The position numbers and the translations under genes are program-made. Below the pieces are notes generated by a model, which had not been told where the DNA came from, searched no databases, and was given only the letters and a program-made list of their open reading frames with translations. Below are positions 42,565 to 51,449 of a DNA stretch of 64,000 nt, piece by piece. The stretch's first letter is position 1; each line of letters opens with the position of its first letter. The DNA is from Streptomyces sp. NRRL F-5122 (GTDB taxonomy: Bacteria; Actinomycetota; Actinomycetes; Streptomycetales; Streptomycetaceae), in contig NZ_LMWH01000258.1 in assembly GCF_001507435.1 (NCBI RefSeq), positions 5,135 to 69,134 of the forward strand, given 5' to 3'.

Positions 42565-44324
42565 GGGCCCGTAAAGAATCAACGCGTTGGTTTGGTCTTC
42601 GTCGTGAGGGTCGCGCCGTGTGCGGTGGCATGGACGAGGAGCCCTGCCAGGGTGTTGAGGTGTGCTGCTGGGGGCCGGGGTGTGTGTGCGTGCTGGTCCA
42701 TCAGGCGCCGGATCTCGCTGGTGGTGTGGCGGATGGTGTCCTTGCTGACGGAGAAGAGGTCTGCCAGCACAGTGGGTGGCAGGGCGAGGTTTTGTTGCAG
42801 CACGGTGACCAGGACCCGGTCGGCCAGGTCGAGTTTGGCTTTGCGGCCGCCGCCCGGGGCCCGGCGTCGTTCACCGCCGTCGCGTCGTGTGGTGGCGTCC
42901 TGTTTCTGCAGCTTCTGCCAGTCGGGGGTCAGCGTCTTGGTCAGCTCGGTCAGTGCGGTGCGGGTCATGCCGGTCAGTGCGGGGTGTGCCAGAGCACCAC
43001 GGTCGAAGACCGCCGCCGGCTCGGGCGTTGGTCCGGTGGGGGTGGCCGGGCTGGCGGGGTGGGGGTGCACGGTGTAGTTCCATTCGCCATGGAAGGCATG
43101 TCCGGTAACCGGCACTGCGTTCAGCTCGGCGTCGCTGACCTTCACACCGGTGGGGTAGCTGCCGGGGTCCAGTTCGGCGTGGACGGTGAGACCGGTGCGG
43201 GTGGTGGTCGCGGCGATGCATTTCACGATGACGTCGTGGCTGGTCAGCGGGCGGCCGCGCCAGTTCATCGTGATCGCGGAGAACAGCCGGTGCTCGATCC
43301 GGTTCCATTTCGATGTGCCCGGAGGCATGTGACAGACGGTGGCGGACAGACCGGTCTCGGCGGCGAAAGCCGCGAGTTCGGTCTTCCAGGCGCGGGTGCG
43401 GTAGCCGTTGGAGCCACCGGCATCGGCCGTGATCAGCAGACGTCTGGCATGGGGGTAGTCGAGGCGTCCTTGCCCGTTCCACCAGCGGCGGATCGACTCG
43501 ACTGCGAAGGCCGCGGTGTCGTGATCCGTGCCGACGTTCACCCAGCCGGTGTCAGCCGCCAGGTCGTAGATGCCATAGGGCAGGGCCTTGCCCAAGGCAT
43601 CACCGGGGAAGTCATGGACGTCAACCCGCACTGGATCACCGGCCGGCCGCCATTCACGTCCGGCATTCTTGAACTCCCCGACGACTTCCTTCTTTTTCGT
43701 GTCCACGCTGACCACCGGCTGACCGTCCGCCTGATGGTCCTTGGCCTGGTCGTTGATGTACCGGAACTGCGCGTCCCGGTCAGGGTGCTGAGCACCCTCG
43801 AGGGTCTTGGCGTTGGCCTGCAGACTGAAACCGTTCTCCCGCAACAACCTGCCCACGGTCGGCGCCGAGGCGGCATGGCCCTGCCGGGCCAGCTCCCCGG
43901 CCAGAGACCGCAGCGATTTAGTGGTCCAGCGCAGCGGCGACATAGGATCGCCCCGCTCATCCGGCTCGACCAGCGCCAACAGAGCTGGAACGAGCAGCGG
44001 GTCAAGCTCCTCGGCGCTCTTGCGACCGCCGCCGTCCCGGCGAACCCGGCCATCGGGCAGCGGGTCCTCACCGCCCTCCAGCTCGAAGACGCCCTTCCGC
44101 ACCGTCGTCTCGCTCACCCCTGCGGCACGCGCGACGGCCCGAACCCCACCATGCCCCAGCAGCCGGGCCTCGGCGGCCAGTGCCAGCCGCTGCTGCCGCT
44201 CATTGAGATGAGGGAACAACGCCCCGAACCTCAGGGCAAGTTGGTCACGAACTTCGCTCGGTATGCGCATACCACACCAACGACAAGGAGACCGCGAAGC
44301 AACGTGTTGATTCCTTACGGGCCC
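42565..44324. mobile_element. Intact ISAzo13-family element
   Basis: The ends GGGCCCGTAAAGAATCAACG and, inverted, GGGCCCGTAAGGAATCAACA agree at all but two of the first 20 positions. TTA lies on both sides (42562-42564 and 44325-44327), consistent with a 3-bp target duplication. The 1760-bp unit carries one long transposase gene on the minus strand with no lesions, so it may be active. Its left neighbour is a MITE that also ends at TTA. Confidence 0.75.
42579..44270 (-). CDS. ISAzo13-family transposase
   Basis: A 563-residue DDE-type transposase. The N-terminus is a helix-turn-helix region (GGVRAVARAAGVSETTVRKG). The core contains PVVSVDTKKKEVVGEFKNAG, RLLITADAGGSNGYRTRAWK and GTSKWNRIEHRLFSAITMNW, with the acidic residues of the active site in each. 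This combination defines ISAzo13 transposases. The start is ATG 44270, shortly inside the right terminal repeat. No stops or shifts. Confidence 0.85.
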   Translation of the reverse strand: MRIPSEVRDQLALRFGALFPHLNERQQRLALAAEARLLGHGGVRAVARAAGVSETTVRKGVFELEGGEDPLPDGRVRRDGGGRKSAEELDPLLVPALLALVEPDERGDPMSPLRWTTKSLRSLAGELARQGHAASAPTVGRLLRENGFSLQANAKTLEGAQHPDRDAQFRYINDQAKDHQADGQPVVSVDTKKKEVVGEFKNAGREWRPAGDPVRVDVHDFPGDALGKALPYGIYDLAADTGWVNVGTDHDTAAFAVESIRRWWNGQGRLDYPHARRLLITADAGGSNGYRTRAWKTELAAFAAETGLSATVCHMPPGTSKWNRIEHRLFSAITMNWRGRPLTSHDVIVKCIAATTTRTGLTVHAELDPGSYPTGVKVSDAELNAVPVTGHAFHGEWNYTVHPHPASPATPTGPTPEPAAVFDRGALAHPALTGMTRTALTELTKTLTPDWQKLQKQDATTRRDGGERRRAPGGGRKAKLDLADRVLVTVLQQNLALPPTVLADLFSVSKDTIRHTTSEIRRLMDQHAHTPRPPAAHLNTLAGLLVHATAHGATLTTKTKPTR

Positions 44325-44503
44325 TTAGCGGCCCCGCAGCTCGCCCGGAGCGCACCAGGCAGGCGAACTTGTCCATGCGCTGACCCTCTCTCGTCGGCTC
44401 TTCCGGCGGGCGACCCAGCAGTGCCTGCACGCACGCAGTCTGTACGGCGCTGGGGGGAGTTGCGAGCATAAGGGGATACGCCGGGCAGGTGGGGAGTGGT
44501 GTC

Positions 44504-46717
44504 ATGGGTTCGGACGAGATCAGGTCCCAAGGCTTCAGCCTGAAGGAGCTGTTCCGTGAGGTGGCCTATGAGATCGACTACTACCAGCGTGATTACACCT
44601 GGGGGGAAGAGGAAGTCCGCACTCTGCTGAGGGACCTGTGCGGATCGTTCAAGCACTGGTCAACGAATCCGGCGTACCTGCGCCGGCCGCACACCGCTCC
44701 GCAGTACTTCATGGGACCGTTCGTCTACTACGAGCCATCGAAGAACCGGCGCTACCTCGTCGACGGACAGCAACGGTTCGTCACGCTGCATCTGCTCTTC
44801 CTGCAACTGCGGCTATCGGCACAGGAACGAGGGGACTTCAGGGCGGTCGACCGGCTCAACCGGGTGATCACGACCGACGGAGAGCACTTCTCGGTCGGCA
44901 TCACCGATCACGAACCCGTCCTGCGGGCTGTCGCCGAGTCCCGTAAGTACGAAACGGGTGCCGGTGACTCGCTATCCCGCCGCAATCTGTGGGCACGCAG
45001 CCAGCAGATCGAATCCCAGCTCGTGGAAGATCTCGACGCGGAGAACTTTCACCAGTTCACCGAGTGGCTGCTGGACCGGGTGGTCCTGGTAGGGATCCGG
45101 GCGGCCAACTCCGATCACGGCTACCGCATGTTCGAGACGATGAACGACCGCGGGGCCCGCCTCACCGCCGTGGACCTCCTCAAGAGTCACCTGCTGTCCC
45201 ACGTCGGAGAAAATGAAGACCAGCTGAACACCCAATGGCAGGAGATGCTCCGGGAACTGGCCACCGACCGCGAGGACACCACGGCCGCCTCCCGCTACAT
45301 CAAAGCCTTCCTCCTGGCCCGCTGCGCACGCGCGGGCCAGGACGACGACCGCCGGCAGATCGACAGCAACCTCAATGTGTGGGTCCGCCAAAACGCCGCA
45401 CACCTGGGGCTGGTACCCAAGCGTCCCGACAACTTCTTGCGCTTCGTCCAGGACCTGCTGAAGTCGGCCAGGCTGTTCCGGCCCTTCCTGGCAGCGGGCC
45501 GCGAACTCAAGAAGGACGGCGACCGCCTGGAGACGGTGCTCTTCAACGAACGCAACGGACTCACCTGCCAGACGGTCGCCATCCTCGCTGCCATCGATCC
45601 CGACGACCGACCCTCCGACGCCAAAGACAAAGGACGCCTCGTTGCCGCCTACATGGACCGCTGGTACGCCCTCAGGGTCCTGCAGGACCTGCCCGTTCAG
45701 TCGGCCGACGCCGACGACCTGGTCCACCACACGCTCGTCCCACTCCTGCGTAGGTGCGACACCGTGGCCGACGTCGCCTCTGTGCTGAGCAACCTCGTCA
45801 CACAAGACGGAGGCGCGATACGCGACGCGGTCACTCTGGGGCTGCGGGGCAACAACGCCCATCAGATCCGGTACTTGCTGGCCCGGGCCACCGCCTACGT
45901 CGAAGAAGCCTGCCAGCGGCCGCACGACGTGCTCGCCTACTTCGACCGGGACCGGTTCCACATCGAACACCTGTGGGCGAACCACCACCACCGCGTGGAC
46001 AAGGAGATACCCGACGCTGTCGTCTTCCGCAGCCGCCGCAACCAACTGGGCGGCCTCGGCCTGCTGATGGGGCGTGAAAACTCCAGCATCAACGACCTCC
46101 CCCTCAACGACAAGGCCGTCTACTACGCCCGCAGCAATGTCCTGCTGGGCATCATCGCCCCCGGGTATGACCAACGAAACCCGCTGCTGCGCGACTTCAT
46201 TAAGACCCACAAGATCGACAAAGTCCTCAGGTCGTTCGGACCTCGGGAGACGATGACCTCCGTAGTCCAGACCCGCCAGGAGCTGTATCTGCGCCTGTTC
46301 GAACACATCTGGAACCCCGAGCGTCTCGGCATGCCCGTCGTCTTGCCCAGTGAGCACAACGGCTCCGACGAGCCAGCTGCCCAGGCATGTCCAGTAGCTG
46401 CGCCGCGCAGGCCAGCTCCAGGGCGTCGCCGCACGGATGTCGCCAGGATGGTCGCAGCCCACATTCTCACGCCCGGAACACGCATCGTGCTCACTTACCG
46501 ATCCACCGATCACTGGGCCACCATCGACGAAGACGGCGGCATCATCCTCACCGCAACCGGAGGCACCCCCTACGGCCGGGTGGACGAAGCCGGCGCTGTC
46601 GCCCGCGGTACCAAGAGCTGCCAAGGCATGAACGAATGGCACATCGAAGACGAGGCGGGGGTACGCATCAGCCTGCGAACCCTGCGCGATCACGCAGCAG
46701 CTTCCGGTGCCCTGTAG
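44504..46717 (+). CDS. GmrSD-type (DUF262-DUF1524) restriction enzyme with extra C-terminal domain
   Basis: A 737-residue protein from ATG 44504, with GGGGAG 9 bases upstream. The DUF262 part has IDYYQRDYTWGEEEV, RRYLVDGQQRFVTLHLLFL and MFETMNDRGARLTAVDLLKS, the NTPase/sensor motifs. The DUF1524 part has FHIEHLWANHHH and RRNQLGGLGLL, the His-Me-type nuclease. After residue 640 a separate segment contains MVAAHILTPGTRIVLTYRST and NEWHIEDEAGVRISL. This resembles the RAMA domain of restriction-associated proteins, which may recognise modified bases. GmrSD enzymes are type IV systems that cleave modified phage DNA. The gene is intact and solitary. Confidence 0.82.
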   Translation: MGSDEIRSQGFSLKELFREVAYEIDYYQRDYTWGEEEVRTLLRDLCGSFKHWSTNPAYLRRPHTAPQYFMGPFVYYEPSKNRRYLVDGQQRFVTLHLLFLQLRLSAQERGDFRAVDRLNRVITTDGEHFSVGITDHEPVLRAVAESRKYETGAGDSLSRRNLWARSQQIESQLVEDLDAENFHQFTEWLLDRVVLVGIRAANSDHGYRMFETMNDRGARLTAVDLLKSHLLSHVGENEDQLNTQWQEMLRELATDREDTTAASRYIKAFLLARCARAGQDDDRRQIDSNLNVWVRQNAAHLGLVPKRPDNFLRFVQDLLKSARLFRPFLAAGRELKKDGDRLETVLFNERNGLTCQTVAILAAIDPDDRPSDAKDKGRLVAAYMDRWYALRVLQDLPVQSADADDLVHHTLVPLLRRCDTVADVASVLSNLVTQDGGAIRDAVTLGLRGNNAHQIRYLLARATAYVEEACQRPHDVLAYFDRDRFHIEHLWANHHHRVDKEIPDAVVFRSRRNQLGGLGLLMGRENSSINDLPLNDKAVYYARSNVLLGIIAPGYDQRNPLLRDFIKTHKIDKVLRSFGPRETMTSVVQTRQELYLRLFEHIWNPERLGMPVVLPSEHNGSDEPAAQACPVAAPRRPAPGRRRTDVARMVAAHILTPGTRIVLTYRSTDHWATIDEDGGIILTATGGTPYGRVDEAGAVARGTKSCQGMNEWHIEDEAGVRISLRTLRDHAAASGAL

Positions 46718-46845
46718 TAAAGCCCAGCTAAACACTCTTGACCTGGAAAAGACCCGCGGCGGAGAACCTGACGACCACGCCGTCAGCTCAGTAAGGCGAA
46801 GGGTCTGGGTAACTCATGGTTCTGACGGCCGATTCGGGGAGGGAT

Positions 46846-47280
46846 ATGTCTGCCTGGGATGCGACAGCTGCGGTGAGCAGCGCTTTCAGCGCGGTGATCG
46901 TAACCGTTGCCTGCGGCTATGCTGCGGCACAGGTGCGAGAGGCCAGGCACGCTCGCGCTATACAGTCACTCGTCGTCCTTCACCAGGAGTATCAGGCGCC
47001 AGACTTACGGCGGATGCGGCGACGGATCCGGGATGGTGGGATCATGGATGCGACAGCCTTGACTGGCGATGACGAAGAGGCTCTCGAGGATCTGCTGCAG
47101 AAGCTAGAGCTAGTTGCACTCCTGGTCAGGCGAGGTTTGGTCCAGTGCGACGATGTGGTGGACCTGTTCCCCAGCGTGCCGTTGATCATTGCGAAGGTCC
47201 AGCCTTTCATTGATCGTCGACGCCTTACCCAGCCTTCCTATGCCAGGCACACGATTGCGCTGGCAGGCAGGTATCCATGA
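46846..47280 (+). CDS. Small membrane-anchored hypothetical protein (144 aa)
   Basis: ATG 46846 is chosen over ATG 46816 because GGGGAGGGAT precedes it. Residues 8-26 (AAVSSAFSAVIVTVACGYAA) form one transmembrane helix. The rest is a cytoplasmic helical domain (LEDLLQKLELVALLVRRGLV). It resembles many one-helix proteins near abortive-infection or signalling genes, but no family is certain. It lies 128 bp after the GmrSD-type gene on the same strand and may be co-transcribed. Confidence 0.6.
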   Translation: MSAWDATAAVSSAFSAVIVTVACGYAAAQVREARHARAIQSLVVLHQEYQAPDLRRMRRRIRDGGIMDATALTGDDEEALEDLLQKLELVALLVRRGLVQCDDVVDLFPSVPLIIAKVQPFIDRRRLTQPSYARHTIALAGRYP

Positions 47281-47334
47281 GCGGCATGGCACTCGCCGAG
47301 TGAGCCGGATGCCGCGCGGTCGCCAGGGCAGGAC

Positions 47335-47757
47335 GTGCGTCTCGGGTATAAGCAGAGGCCCGAAGCCGGGCGGGCTTCGGACCTCTATCGCGTCGCGTTC
47401 CGTGGGGGACGGATTGTGATGCGCGATGTCGTGTACAACGGCTTGAGTAACGGCAGGGGGCTGTCGGTGGCGGCTGCAACCCTGGTGAGCATGGATGAGC
47501 TGGAGTTCATGCGGGGTCGGGTTTACGGGGCCGATCACGAGTACGCCGGGCCACGGCACGGGCGTGTATACGGGGAGTTGGTGGCGGGCCCGCTGGACGG
47601 TCTGCTCTTGGATGTCACGGGCTGGTCTGCGCATGATCTGGCTGAAGTTGTCGCCTTGCGCACGGAGATAGGGCGGTACGGTCCGGGCGGTCGGGCCCTG
47701 TATGCGTCCAGGCAGGCGGATGGGCGTCTGTTCGACTGGTGCGGAGATATCCCTTGA
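47335..47757 (+). CDS. Conserved hypothetical protein (140 aa)
   Basis: A frame from GTG 47335 reads MRLGYKQRPEAGRASDLYRV, later GRVYGADHEYAGPRHGRVYG and LVAGPLDGLLLDVTGWSAHD. The regular amphipathic pattern and the clear strand signal argue for a real gene. I have no family or function for it. The start is not sure because the ribosome site (GGGCAGGAC) is weak. Confidence 0.5.
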   Translation: MRLGYKQRPEAGRASDLYRVAFRGGRIVMRDVVYNGLSNGRGLSVAAATLVSMDELEFMRGRVYGADHEYAGPRHGRVYGELVAGPLDGLLLDVTGWSAHDLAEVVALRTEIGRYGPGGRALYASRQADGRLFDWCGDIP

Positions 47758-48071
47758 AGGTGCGCCCGAAGGGAACCAGGGCGGGACCATATGCGCAGGC
47801 AGCACGTTCACAGGACCAAGGCGTTCCCAGCATCCACGCCTGTGACACCGCCGGGAACCGGCGCGCGGCCAAGCCACCCGTCCGGGAACGGGCGCCAGGC
47901 CGGGTGTCGGTGTCTGACGCACCGATGGTGGCTGTGGCGGGGTCCTGGTGCCGGCCGGATGGGGGAGGGGATGGCGGCCCGGCACCAGGGTGGGGGCCCG
48001 CCCCCTGCCTTACGGCGGGGGAGCGTTGAGGCAGGGGACGGGGACTCGGGGAGCCGCGCGGCTCAGGGCAG
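47758..48071. other. Gap of about 310 bases
   Basis: No recognised gene. Near 48000-48040, CCCCTGCC and GGCAGGGG form inverted arms around a G-rich loop, possibly a terminator shared by the convergent genes on either side. Confidence 0.35.
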
Positions 48072-48731
48072 TCAGAGGTCGTCGAGGGTGATGACGGTGT
48101 AGGCACGGAGCCTGCGCACCATCTGTGAGGCGAGGAACCAGCGCAGGTCGGGATGCCCGTAGGGGAGCGCCTCGTCGGTGGCGGATAACGCCTGCAGCCC
48201 GTCGTCGCTGTACTGGTAGGGGGTGCCGATCACTCCGTACAGCGGTGCGCTCTGTGCGAGGAACACGGTCGGCCGGCCGTCGAGGTGGGGGCAGTGCTCC
48301 GCCGCTGTACGGGCGTGTTGGGGGCATACGGGGGGTTGCGCGGTACGCACCACCGCCTCCTGCGGCCGCACCTCGCCTGGTCCGGCGAGGAAGATCACGC
48401 CGTGGCGGGGACGGGCACTGTGGGCGCACACCTGGCACCGCAGCTGCTGCATGCACTCGCGTTGGCGGGAGGGATGGACCATCCGCCATCTCGGCCGCCC
48501 GGTGGGCAGGCCGTCAGCGCCGATCGTCTGGGAGCAGCGGCCCCACAGCACCCCCCGCAGGTCACGGTCCGCCTTCAGCTCGTTCCAGTAGCCCAGCTGC
48601 AGGTGCCCGTCGGGGCCGTGCTGGATGCGCAGGGACAGCAGCAGGTCGGGGCGTTCGCCGGCGCGGCTGGTGATGTAGGGCACGAGCCGGCTCGTGGCCG
48701 GGTTGGCTGCGCTGGCTGTGCTGGCGCTCAT
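48072..48731 (-). CDS. Cys-rich hypothetical protein (219 aa)
   Basis: The start is ATG 48731 with AGGA 8 bases upstream. The sequence begins MSASTASAANPATSRLVPYI, then LLSLRIQHGPDGHLQLGYWN. A zinc-site-like part follows: MQQLRCQVCAHSARP and then VCPQHARTAAEHCPHL. Similar genes commonly lie beside XRE-TPR and DUF6415 genes in Streptomyces. The same frame stays open upstream to ATG 49061 (MYEALTGVEMCLACDQPVRD), which directly follows the small membrane gene. That segment may be a separate small zinc protein whose stop is lost, or a true N-terminal extension. Confidence 0.6.
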   Translation of the reverse strand: MSASTASAANPATSRLVPYITSRAGERPDLLLSLRIQHGPDGHLQLGYWNELKADRDLRGVLWGRCSQTIGADGLPTGRPRWRMVHPSRQRECMQQLRCQVCAHSARPRHGVIFLAGPGEVRPQEAVVRTAQPPVCPQHARTAAEHCPHLDGRPTVFLAQSAPLYGVIGTPYQYSDDGLQALSATDEALPYGHPDLRWFLASQMVRRLRAYTVITLDDL

Positions 48732-49063
48732 CGGACGGTTCCTATCGACGTGAGGGTGTGTGAAGGGTGCGGCGAGGTGCCACCCCGGGCTCGATCTGCC
48801 CGGGGCGTGGAGGCCTGAGGAGGGCGGGTGTGGGCAGGGCCTTGCCCCCGCAGCGCGCCCGGAGGTTCTGGCCTGTGTTCCCCGGGGCGCGGGTTTTCGT
48901 GATCGGTGGCGCAGCACGTGGGCGCACCGGGTGTGGACGCGGCCCGCGCAGGCGGCTCCACCGGAGGCACTGACGTGCCCATAGGGCGTCGAGTCCTCAC
49001 GGTCTCGGACCGGCTGGTCGCAGGCCAGGCACATTTCCACGCCGGTCAGGGCCTCGTACATTC

Positions 49064-49228
49064 CTAGTTTCCGGTGGCGAGCTGCCAGAGCAAGGCGGCG
49101 AACGCGATCACGACGCCACCGATCAGCAGGGGGATGACGGCGGTCTCGATGACGCGGGAGCGGTTGGGCCGGCGGGCTCGCCATCGCTCGAATCGGGTGA
49201 GCCGTGTCGCTTTCGGTGCTTTCGCCAC
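49064..49228 (-). CDS. Small one-helix membrane protein (54 aa)
   Basis: The start is GTG 49228 with AAGGA 8 bases upstream. It reads VAKAPKATRLTRFERWRARR, then PNRSRVIETAVIPLLIGGVV and IAFAALLWQLATGN. The N-terminal half is basic and cytosolic; the rest is a single transmembrane helix. The stop (TAG) is followed after 2 bases by the ATG of the next frame (49061), so the genes are probably co-transcribed. Function unknown. Confidence 0.5.
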   Translation of the reverse strand: MAKAPKATRLTRFERWRARRPNRSRVIETAVIPLLIGGVVIAFAALLWQLATGN

Positions 49229-49387
49229 AAGGGGTGTCCTTGGATGTGGGGGTGGTAGGGGGAGGGCGGCCCCGCGCCCTTGGGAGGCCGCGGTGAGGAT
49301 GCGCGGTCGGGTGCGGGGCCGCCCCGTTTGAGCCCCCGGACACGCTGAACGGCGAGGGGGAGACAGGCGGGGAGGAGCGTCGATGGG

Positions 49388-49987
49388 CTACCAGCTGGTT
49401 TCGAGGTTGTGGTGCAGTAGCCGGCACGCCCCGGCCAGGAGGTGGAGTCGTGCAGTGGGGTTGGTCAGTTCGCCGCCTTCTTCGGCCAGGTACACCGATC
49501 TGGCGTGCCTGACGGTGTCGGCTAGGACGTCACGCGCCCGCGAGGCGGCCGGGGTGCCGCTCCTCATGCGGCTCAGCCGGTATTCCGCCGCTGCGAGCAG
49601 GGCCGGCAGGTAGCCGTTCAGCTCGGCGGCAACGGCCCGGGCCGGACTGGATGTGGGGTCTGTGGTGGCGAGTTGTTCCGCCCGATGTGCTGCGCCGATC
49701 ACCTTGGCGATGTCCACCGGCTCGCAGGTGTCCCCGGTGTGCTGGGCGTGAGAGTGTTCGGTGGTGACGGCCGTCGCCTCTCGTCCCCAGCGGGGGTGGA
49801 GGCGATCGTGTTGCGCGCTGCTCTCGGCGTTGGGCTCCAGAGCGTCGGTGTGCACGGCCGGGAGGACCGCGCTGGGCCGCTCGACCGTGTAGGCCGGGGC
49901 CTGCATCCCTTCACGGTGAGCGCGCACCGGTCCCGAACCGCCGGGCGACACCTCGTCGGCAGCAGCAGTCATCTGTTCGTTCGCCAT
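49388..49987 (-). CDS. DUF6415-family protein
   Basis: A 199-residue protein. The first 90 residues are low-complexity. The C-terminal half is the DUF6415 helical domain: VAAELNGYLPALLAAAEYRL, then DTVRHARSVYLAEEGGELTN and LHLLAGACRLLHHNLETSW. The family is found across Streptomyces next to XRE-type regulators, as here, where it is divergent from one (50111) with a 123-bp shared control region. Its biochemical role is not known to me. Confidence 0.65.
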   Translation of the reverse strand: MANEQMTAAADEVSPGGSGPVRAHREGMQAPAYTVERPSAVLPAVHTDALEPNAESSAQHDRLHPRWGREATAVTTEHSHAQHTGDTCEPVDIAKVIGAAHRAEQLATTDPTSSPARAVAAELNGYLPALLAAAEYRLSRMRSGTPAASRARDVLADTVRHARSVYLAEEGGELTNPTARLHLLAGACRLLHHNLETSW

Positions 49988-50032
49988 GCTCAGAGCATTG
50001 CGATCGCGGGATCCCGGCAGAAAGGTCCGACT

Positions 50033-50060
50033 GGGTACCCAACGTGGGTAACCTCACCCG
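50033..50060. promoter_or_regulatory. GGGTACCC / TACCCA-TGGGTA operator-like repeats
   Basis: Between the divergent DUF6415 and XRE-TPR genes, GGGTACCC (50033-50040) overlaps TACCCA-ACG-TGGGTA (50036-50050). A further GGGT ... ACCC pair follows, with another TTGGGTA near 50085. A dimeric regulator such as the downstream XRE protein could bind here. Pattern only. Confidence 0.4.
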
Positions 50061-50110
50061 TAAGTGACAGTAAGCGACGTTGGGTAGCCTTCAGCCATGG
50101 GAGCATCGCC

Positions 50111-51436
50111 ATGACCGAGCCGTCCCGACCGCCGGAGCTCCCGACCAGGTTGCTCACCGACCCGGAGATGCTCGACGCATGCCGTGTCCGTGATTTCGCG
50201 CGCGTATTCCGCCTGATCAAGATCCACGCGGGGATCTACCCCTCGGTGATCGCCCGCCGGTGCGACCTGACGCCCAGCCGGGTCGGCGAAGTGATGGCAG
50301 GCAGACGTCAGTTGGTGCACATCGATGTCATCGAGCGAGTGGCCGACGGACTGCGGATCCCCGGCCACATGCTCGGACTGGCACGACGTTCCTGGGAGAC
50401 ACCCGTGGCTCTGGCCACGGCTGAGCGCCAACCGTCCGCTGCGCAAGAGCCGGTACTCGAGGCCGAACCTCCAGCCGTCCTCCCGGGGGCGGAGGTGGAG
50501 AGCTTTCTCGCGCAGGCCACCCGCACCAGCCCAAGCCCCTCCACTCTCCAGGCGCTGCGCGCTTCGATCGAGGATTACTGGCGTCGAGACGACCAGCATG
50601 GCGGCGAAGCGTTACGGCCTGCGGTGGTCGGCCAACTCCGCTACGTCATCGACCTCCTGAAAGAGACCCGCTCGGAGCCTGTCCAGAAGGAGCTGTACGC
50701 GGTGGCGGCCGAGTTGGCACGCCTCACGGGCTGGACGCACTTCGACGCCCGCCAGTACAGCCAGGCCCGCTCGTACTTCGGTGAGGCCCTGCAGTTGGCC
50801 AAACAGATCAACGACCGGCAGTTCATGGCCAACGTGCTGGCGTGCATGAGCCTGCAGGCCACCTACCAGGACAAACCCGCAGACGCCCTCGCCTACGTCA
50901 GCGCCGCCCAGGACGAGACCCATACAACTCCAGGGACCACCCCACGCGTACGGTCGATGCTGGCCATGAGGGAAGCGTTCGCCCAAGCCGCGCTCGGCAA
51001 CCGGACCGCCACGCATGCCGCGATCACCGAGGCACACCACCAATTCGAGCGCATCCAGCCGGGCGACGCCGATCCGCCCTGGGTGGCCTACTTCGACGAG
51101 CCCAAACTGATCGTGGACACAGGCATCGCACACGGCCGCCTCGGCGAGGCAGCCACAGCCGAGCCGCTGATCGCCGACGCCCTCCGCAGGGAAAACAGCG
51201 CCAACCAGCGAGGCCACGCATTCCACGCGTTCTGGCTGGCACGCACCCAGCTTCAGCAAGGAAAGCTGGACCAGGCCTGCCGCACCGCCACACAAGCCCT
51301 GGACAAGGCTTCAGCAGTCGCATCCCAGCGAGTGACGGGCCACCTCCGGGAGTTCTACGACCAGTTGGAGCCGCACAGAAGAGAACCCGCAGCTGCCGTA
51401 TTCGAAGCGCGCCTGCGAGAACTGCTCACCTTGTGA
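50111..51436 (+). CDS. XRE-family regulator with TPR-like C-terminal domain
   Basis: A 441-residue protein from ATG 50111 with GGGAG 7 bases upstream. Residues 35-90 form the helix-turn-helix (VIARRCDLTPSRVGEVMAGR). From about residue 180 the protein is a chain of helical repeats of TPR type (KELYAVAAELARLTGWTHFD, YFGEALQLAKQINDRQFMAN, VASQRVTGHLREFYDQLEPH). Streptomyces has many such regulators, some responding to small peptides or partner proteins. It is divergent from a DUF6415 gene and 13 bp upstream of a convergent NUDIX gene. Confidence 0.78.
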   Translation: MTEPSRPPELPTRLLTDPEMLDACRVRDFARVFRLIKIHAGIYPSVIARRCDLTPSRVGEVMAGRRQLVHIDVIERVADGLRIPGHMLGLARRSWETPVALATAERQPSAAQEPVLEAEPPAVLPGAEVESFLAQATRTSPSPSTLQALRASIEDYWRRDDQHGGEALRPAVVGQLRYVIDLLKETRSEPVQKELYAVAAELARLTGWTHFDARQYSQARSYFGEALQLAKQINDRQFMANVLACMSLQATYQDKPADALAYVSAAQDETHTTPGTTPRVRSMLAMREAFAQAALGNRTATHAAITEAHHQFERIQPGDADPPWVAYFDEPKLIVDTGIAHGRLGEAATAEPLIADALRRENSANQRGHAFHAFWLARTQLQQGKLDQACRTATQALDKASAVASQRVTGHLREFYDQLEPHRREPAAAVFEARLRELLTL

Positions 51437-51449
51437 GGCGAACGGCACC

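Noticed and set aside
42618..44471. 617-codon plus-strand frame
   Set aside because: Shadow of the ISAzo13 transposase.
44972..46735. 587-codon minus-strand frame
   Set aside because: Shadow of the GmrSD-type gene.
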